64,000 nt of DNA, taken from the NCBI GenBank assembly GCA_026018925.1, contig JAKSZU010000005.1, forward strand, positions 24,802,779 through 24,866,778. The letters are read 5' to 3'. Numbering within the stretch: the stretch's first letter is position 1; every line of letters starts with the position of its first letter. The DNA is from Tupaia tana (Eukaryota; Chordata; Mammalia; Scandentia; Tupaiidae). Shown in pieces: positions 62,663 through 64,000 of this stretch. The position numbers were made by a program, and so were the translations under genes. Under the pieces are notes generated by a model that was given only the letters and a program-made list of their open reading frames with translations, made no database searches and was not told the DNA's origin.

Positions 62663-63224
62663 CCCATGTGGCCCACTTAGTCCACTGATCTTGTGGGTTG
62701 TAGGAACCCAGGGTCAGGCCTCTTGTAGAACCATGAGGGAGGGCTAGAGCTATTGCCAGCATGGCCTTCCCAGTCCAAGTATAGATACAATCCTTCTCAG
62801 GGCCTGGTGTGCCCAGCTCCAAATAGAGCAAAATCCCAGACACTGACCTGGACTCCCTGCATCCTGAAGCTGGTGTTAGGGTTGGGAGAAGGTGCGGTGA
62901 CTTTTCCAAAGTCATATTGGGACTAGAGCAGACGGGAGACTAGGGTCTGTACTACCTCTCAGCTCAGAGTGGCTCGGCCACCAGGTCGGTGTTTCCAAGA
63001 TGCAAGCCGGTGTTCTACAATGTCACAGCTCTCTGGGGATCTGTGTCCACATGCAGGTTCCCGGGCCACCCGGCCTGCCGCCACCAGGAATCTGCACCTG
63101 AAACAGGTGGATCCATCTTTCACATACCTCGGCCTGTTACCAGGGAGACGAGGTACACACAGGGCTGCCTTCACAGGCCTCCTTCAGCTGTGGTCGGAGG
63201 GGCTGAGCTCCAGGGAGAATTTCT
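62663..63224. other. No gene recognised
   Basis: Ordinary sequence with chance frames. Nothing I can support. Confidence 0.35.
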
Positions 63225-63460
63225 TTTTTTTTTTTTTTGATTGTTTTTTTAAGTTTTATTTATTATTTTTTTCTATGAGTGAGAGAAACAGAGTGAGATA
63301 TAGACAGCACTCCCAACAGGAACCTCACTCTACCACCTGCCCACAGCCTCAGCCATTCATGGACCACGGGCTTGCAGGTGCTGGGTGTATTCAGGGAGGT
63401 CTCTGGGTGTGACCCCAGAACACTTCTATGTGGGTCACTCCCACAGAGCTTCACTTTTTA
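63225..63460 (-). mobile_element. Family-2 SINE
   Basis: T-run, TAAGTTTTATTTATTATTTT, CTATGAGTGAGAGAAACAGA, GGGTGTATTCAGGGAGGTCT, CTGGGTGTGACCCCAGAACA, TATGTGGGTCACTCCCACAG. Close in layout to 45750-45962. Confidence 0.7.
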
Positions 63461-63488
63461 ACACCACTGTTCATTCCCTTACTTCAGA

Positions 63489-63755
63489 TTTTTTTTTTCT
63501 TTTTTTGGAGAGGTTTTTGCTATGGGGCACGTGCGCTCACCAGAAAGAGAGAGACAGAGAGACAGAAAGCAAGAAATCACCCCCGCAGGGGGGATGGCCA
63601 TGCCACATCCCCTCTCCTTCATTATCCTCTTGGGATCTTGGGCACGCACACACACGCACCCGGTGTGAGTTTAGGCCACCGGGTTCGGGACTCAAACCGC
63701 AGTCAACTACATGGGAGTCCAGAGACATAGCCATTACGCTAATTGCTGGTCCTCG
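63489..63755 (-). mobile_element. Young family-1 SINE
   Basis: TTTTTTGGAGAGGTTTTTGC, TATGGGGCACGTGCGCTCAC, near-consensus body with CCCCGCAGGGGGGATGGCCA, antisense head ending GCTAATTGCTGGTCC. Confidence 0.9.
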
Positions 63756-63871
63756 GATTAATTTTAAATGAGGTTCTGGAAAAGAAGCTGCCCATGATTG
63801 AGAATTAAGTCTACCTCTAAGGCATTCTGCTTCTGAACTTCCACAAAAGTCTTTAAAATATATATCTTTTC

Positions 63872-64000
63872 TGGGACCAGTGGGTGGTGTGGTGGCTAAC
63901 AGTGTTGGACTCCCACATGGCTGACTGTGGTTTGAGTCCTGGACCTGGCAGCTTGGTTTCTCACTTTCTCTCTCTAACTCTGTCCCTCTCTGGTTAAATT
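63872..64000 (+). mobile_element. Short SINE subtype, cut by window end
   Basis: GGGACCAGTGGGTGGTGTGG, GTGTTGGACTCCCACATGGC, GTGGTTTGAGTCCTGGACCT, GGCAGCTTG, then directly GTTTCTCACTTTCTCTCTC and CTCTGGTTAAATT. Same compact layout as 50193-50345. Confidence 0.85.

Overview
This window looks like gene-poor mammalian nuclear DNA. I found no host protein-coding exon, rRNA or tRNA gene, CpG island or CRISPR array that I could support. Almost everything recognisable is transposon-derived: roughly forty tRNA-headed SINE copies in both orientations, three L1/half-L1 (HAL1-like) elements, a degenerate Tigger DNA transposon, MLT1-type LTRs, old L1/L2/MIR fragments, two short MITE-like palindromes and several microsatellites. 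The dominant young SINE ('family 1' here) has a tRNA-like head, a GC-rich body of about 130 bp, a (TCTG)-rich tract and an A-rich tail, about 265 bp in all. From memory it resembles the CYN SINEs of colugos (Dermoptera). A second, older family ('family 2') and one composite copy carry segments like the 7SL Alu domain, which points to Euarchontoglires. Absence of Alu, B1/B2/ID and rabbit CSINE copies argues against primates, rodents and lagomorphs. Colugo is my best guess, with tree shrew as the alternative; this is inference only. 
 Layout. 1-29.5 kb: SINE-studded intergenic or intronic DNA with MLT1 LTRs (9.3, 14.9, 17.9, 18.9 kb), old antisense L1 (18.3 and 19.9-21.1 kb), a MIR, and a local duplication next to a Tigger-type MITE half (24.5-25.1 kb). 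29.5-34.7 kb: an old ORF1-only L1-like copy, a young SINE, then a larger degenerate L1-like copy with a tandem 5' leader, broken ORF1, only the first stretch of ORF2, and an L1-type 3' end. 35.3-38.8 kb: a Tigger1-like transposon with a dead transposase, hit by four SINEs. 39.3-44.3 kb: a nest with two inverted copies of an old repeat flanking an antisense L1 piece, a U6 fragment plus SINE sharing one target sequence, and the best-preserved element of the window, an ORF1-only half-L1 at 41055-43485. 44.3-64 kb: family-2 and family-1 SINEs, MIR/L2/MLT1 relics and longer unannotated single-copy DNA. 
 Two things deserve most attention. First, the ORF1-only element at 41.1-43.5 kb has a target-site duplication, a 2 x 108-bp tandem leader and a 307-codon ORF1. 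It shares its 3' end with the degenerate copy at 31.5-34.7 kb, which still has an ORF2 start, so the pair records how an L1 can lose ORF2. Second, a pair of non-coding segments at about 56.5 and 59.7 kb align with each other almost without gaps at a constant 3.24-kb spacing. They look like an ancient tandemly duplicated regulatory element rather than a known repeat. 
 There is no operon-like cooperation among genes here. The functional links are parasitic: the SINEs probably used L1 machinery, since they have A-rich tails and target duplications, and they repeatedly landed inside older elements, which gives a relative age order for much of the window.
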